Below are positions 42,049 through 43,038 of a stretch of 43,038 nt of DNA, in pieces (the first letter of the stretch is position 1; each line of letters opens with the position of its first letter). Origin of the DNA: Clostridia bacterium. Lineage in GTDB: Bacteria > Bacillota > Clostridia > Christensenellales > Borkfalkiaceae. The position numbers and the translations under genes are program-made. The notes beneath the pieces were generated by a model. It was not told the origin of the DNA. It made no database searches and worked only from the letters and a program-made list of their open reading frames with translations. Location of the stretch: NCBI GenBank assembly GCA_021204585.1, contig JAJPZC010000151.1:1-43038 (forward strand). The letters are read 5' to 3'.

Positions 42049-42480
42049 GTGTCGTACATATTTTACAACCAGGGAAAAAAATATTACAATTTATTCATCA
42101 GCCACTCTTGGAAGTACGCAGATCAATATGATCGCCTTGTTGCACTTTTGGACGCAAAGGATAATTTTGATTTCAAGAACTATTCAATACCTATGGATGA
42201 TCCCATCAATGATACTGATAGTGACAAGGAATTGAAGGAAGCCATAAGAAATCATATCAGTCCGGCGAGTTGCGTAATAGTTTTAGCAGGAGTATATGCT
42301 ACATACAGCAAGTGGATTAATATTGAAATAGAACTGGCTCAGGAAATGGGGAAGAAGATTCTAGCGGTTAAGATTAGGGGTAATGTAGAAGTTTCTACAG
42401 TGGTTAGTGATGCGGCAGACGAAATTGTTAACTGGAACACAGATTCTATTGTCGAAGCCATACGTAGGCTATGTGATTAG
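42049..42480 (+). CDS. TIR-like protein of the ThsB (Thoeris, DUF1863) type
   Basis: This 143-residue protein is a TIR-fold domain of the DUF1863 group that includes ThsB of the Thoeris anti-phage system. Marks are YYNLFISHSWKYAD (residues 12-25), KNYSIPMDDPI (43-53) and SCVIVLAGVYATYSKWI (74-90) with candidate catalytic Glu93 (INIEIE), and IVNWNTDSIVEAIR at the end. ThsB-type TIRs make NAD-derived signal molecules when phage infection is sensed. The start is GTG 42049 with a perfect GGAGG site 5 bases upstream inside the end of the membrane protein gene; an ATG at 42037 lacks a site. No ThsA (SIR2/SLOG or Macro) gene is present, so the membrane protein is the likely effector. Confidence 0.82.
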   Translation: MSYIFYNQGKKYYNLFISHSWKYADQYDRLVALLDAKDNFDFKNYSIPMDDPINDTDSDKELKEAIRNHISPASCVIVLAGVYATYSKWINIEIELAQEMGKKILAVKIRGNVEVSTVVSDAADEIVNWNTDSIVEAIRRLCD

Positions 42481-42548
42481 AATAGCAAGTTCTTATGACT
42501 TTCATTCCGCAGCTTAATATGTCATAGCATCATAGTACACAGCGAAGG

Positions 42549-42577
42549 CAGGGATTAACTAACAATCCCTGTCTTTT
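42549..42577 (+). terminator. Terminator after the TIR gene
   Basis: CAGGGATT (42549-42556) pairs with AATCCCTG (42564-42571), then TCTTTTG. It closes the two-gene transcript. Confidence 0.8.
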
Positions 42578-42929
42578 GCGTTTACGATTTTACAGTTCCC
42601 CAGTCTCAAATCTGCACATATTACAGCCTTTGCCGGAGGCCGTTCCAACAATATGTGAACTTGCGGGTTCTAGACCATTCCGGCATCATCAGGTTTTTGC
42701 ATGAACATTCGTTTGAACGGACTTGTATGCAGTTAAAGGCACTTTATGACGGTGAAGTGAAATATTAGAAACTTTTGGCCAAAGTATTGACTTTTTTGCC
42801 ATATATCACTTATTATAGAAACAAGGTTATTAAGAAATAACTGTCGTTAGATGCGACTTATAAGCACTTATAGGCCAAATTGGCATGTGCTATGGTCGCA
42901 CAGTCCAATAAATATGAAAGGGGTCCGTT
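42578..42929. other. Spacer before the last gene
   Basis: About 350 bases with no gene that I can support. A perfect palindrome TTTGGCCAAA (42774-42783) touches the promoter at 42787; a GCCAA-A-TTGGC repeat is near 42873. Confidence 0.55.
42787..42816 (+). promoter_or_regulatory. Promoter of the last gene
   Basis: TTGACT (42787-42792), 18-base spacer, TATTAT (42811-42816). The TTTGGCCAAA palindrome (42774-42783) lies just before the -35 and may be an operator. Confidence 0.65.
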
Positions 42930-43038
42930 ATGTTAAGTAGTTTATTGCTTTCCGCCACTATGACGATGGTTGTCGGTGTGTGTGTCGTTCTGGTGTTTGT
43001 TATCGCCGCTGTAATTGCATCATCCGTTTTATATTCAC
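42930..43038 (+). CDS. N-terminus of a membrane protein cut by the window edge
   Basis: ATG 42930 has an AAAGGGG site 6 bases upstream. The visible 36 residues are MLSSLLLSATMTMVVGVCVV and then LVFVIAAVIASSVLYS, a continuous hydrophobic stretch that should be a signal anchor or first transmembrane helix. The rest is outside the window, so the family cannot be named. Confidence 0.7.
   Translation, partial: MLSSLLLSATMTMVVGVCVVLVFVIAAVIASSVLYS

Overview
The window is a stretch of bacterial chromosome, most probably from an uncultured gut Clostridia (Bacillota) lineage. Supporting signs are strong GGAGG-type ribosome binding sites, TTGACA/TATAAT promoters, a BioY transporter, a HelD-like helicase pair, RelB/DinJ-type antitoxins, a CadA-type metal pump and a polysaccharide-degrading lipoprotein set. 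The core genes are moderately GC-rich yet use the isoleucine codon ATA very often. I cannot assign a genus from sequence reading alone.

Layout. 1-1.1 kb: a truncated minus-strand gene, a small Asn-rich protein (minus strand) with an in-frame tail beyond two stop codons, and a decayed remnant. 1.1-9.4 kb: housekeeping genes for polyphosphate/ppGpp phosphatase (Ppx/GppA), Maf, an MreB-like actin, LepA, two GNAT acetyltransferases, an alkylguanine-DNA alkyltransferase and HemW. 9.7-13.7 kb: a membrane-anchored unknown protein, then guaB and guaA, which convert IMP to GMP. 13.9-16.4 kb: an orphan HicB-like antitoxin, a 34-bp repeat array, an AAA ATPase with a DUF4143-type C-terminus, a 10-bp repeat array and an orphan RelB-like antitoxin. 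16.5-21.3 kb: a PPC-domain protein and a YhaO/YhaN-type nuclease-ATPase pair with a small unknown protein. 21.3-22.7 kb: a 35-bp repeat array and a protein joining an IS630-type DNA-binding half to a long acidic tail. 22.8-30.1 kb: two HelD-like helicase paralogues flanking three 226-bp repeats and a MATE exporter. 30.3-34.0 kb: two tandem antitoxin-like genes, then an ArsR regulator and Zn/Cd/Pb P-type ATPase operon with a clear operator. 34.2-35.3 kb: a small acidic-tailed protein and BioY. 35.3-36.2 kb: gene-poor DNA with palindromic 34-bp repeats and several hairpins. 36.2-41.4 kb: a membrane-anchored GH3 enzyme with reversed domain order and a three-repeat lipoprotein. 41.5-42.5 kb: a small membrane protein coupled to a ThsB-like TIR protein, the best candidate for an under-described (anti-phage) system. 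The window ends inside a new membrane-protein gene.

How the parts relate. Central functions (translation factor LepA, GMP synthesis, heme-protein maturation, DNA repair) alternate with accessory islands. The islands are AT-richer or repeat-bearing: the first HelD copy, the 226-bp repeats, and the lipoprotein/TIR end. A recurring theme is tandem repeats with a 33-35 bp period but different sequence at five places (14.36, 21.34, 25.29, 25.95 and 35.37 kb). The 14.36 and 25.29 kb loci share a TGTTACAA core, so a dispersed repeat family is present. No rRNA, tRNA or CRISPR array was recognised.
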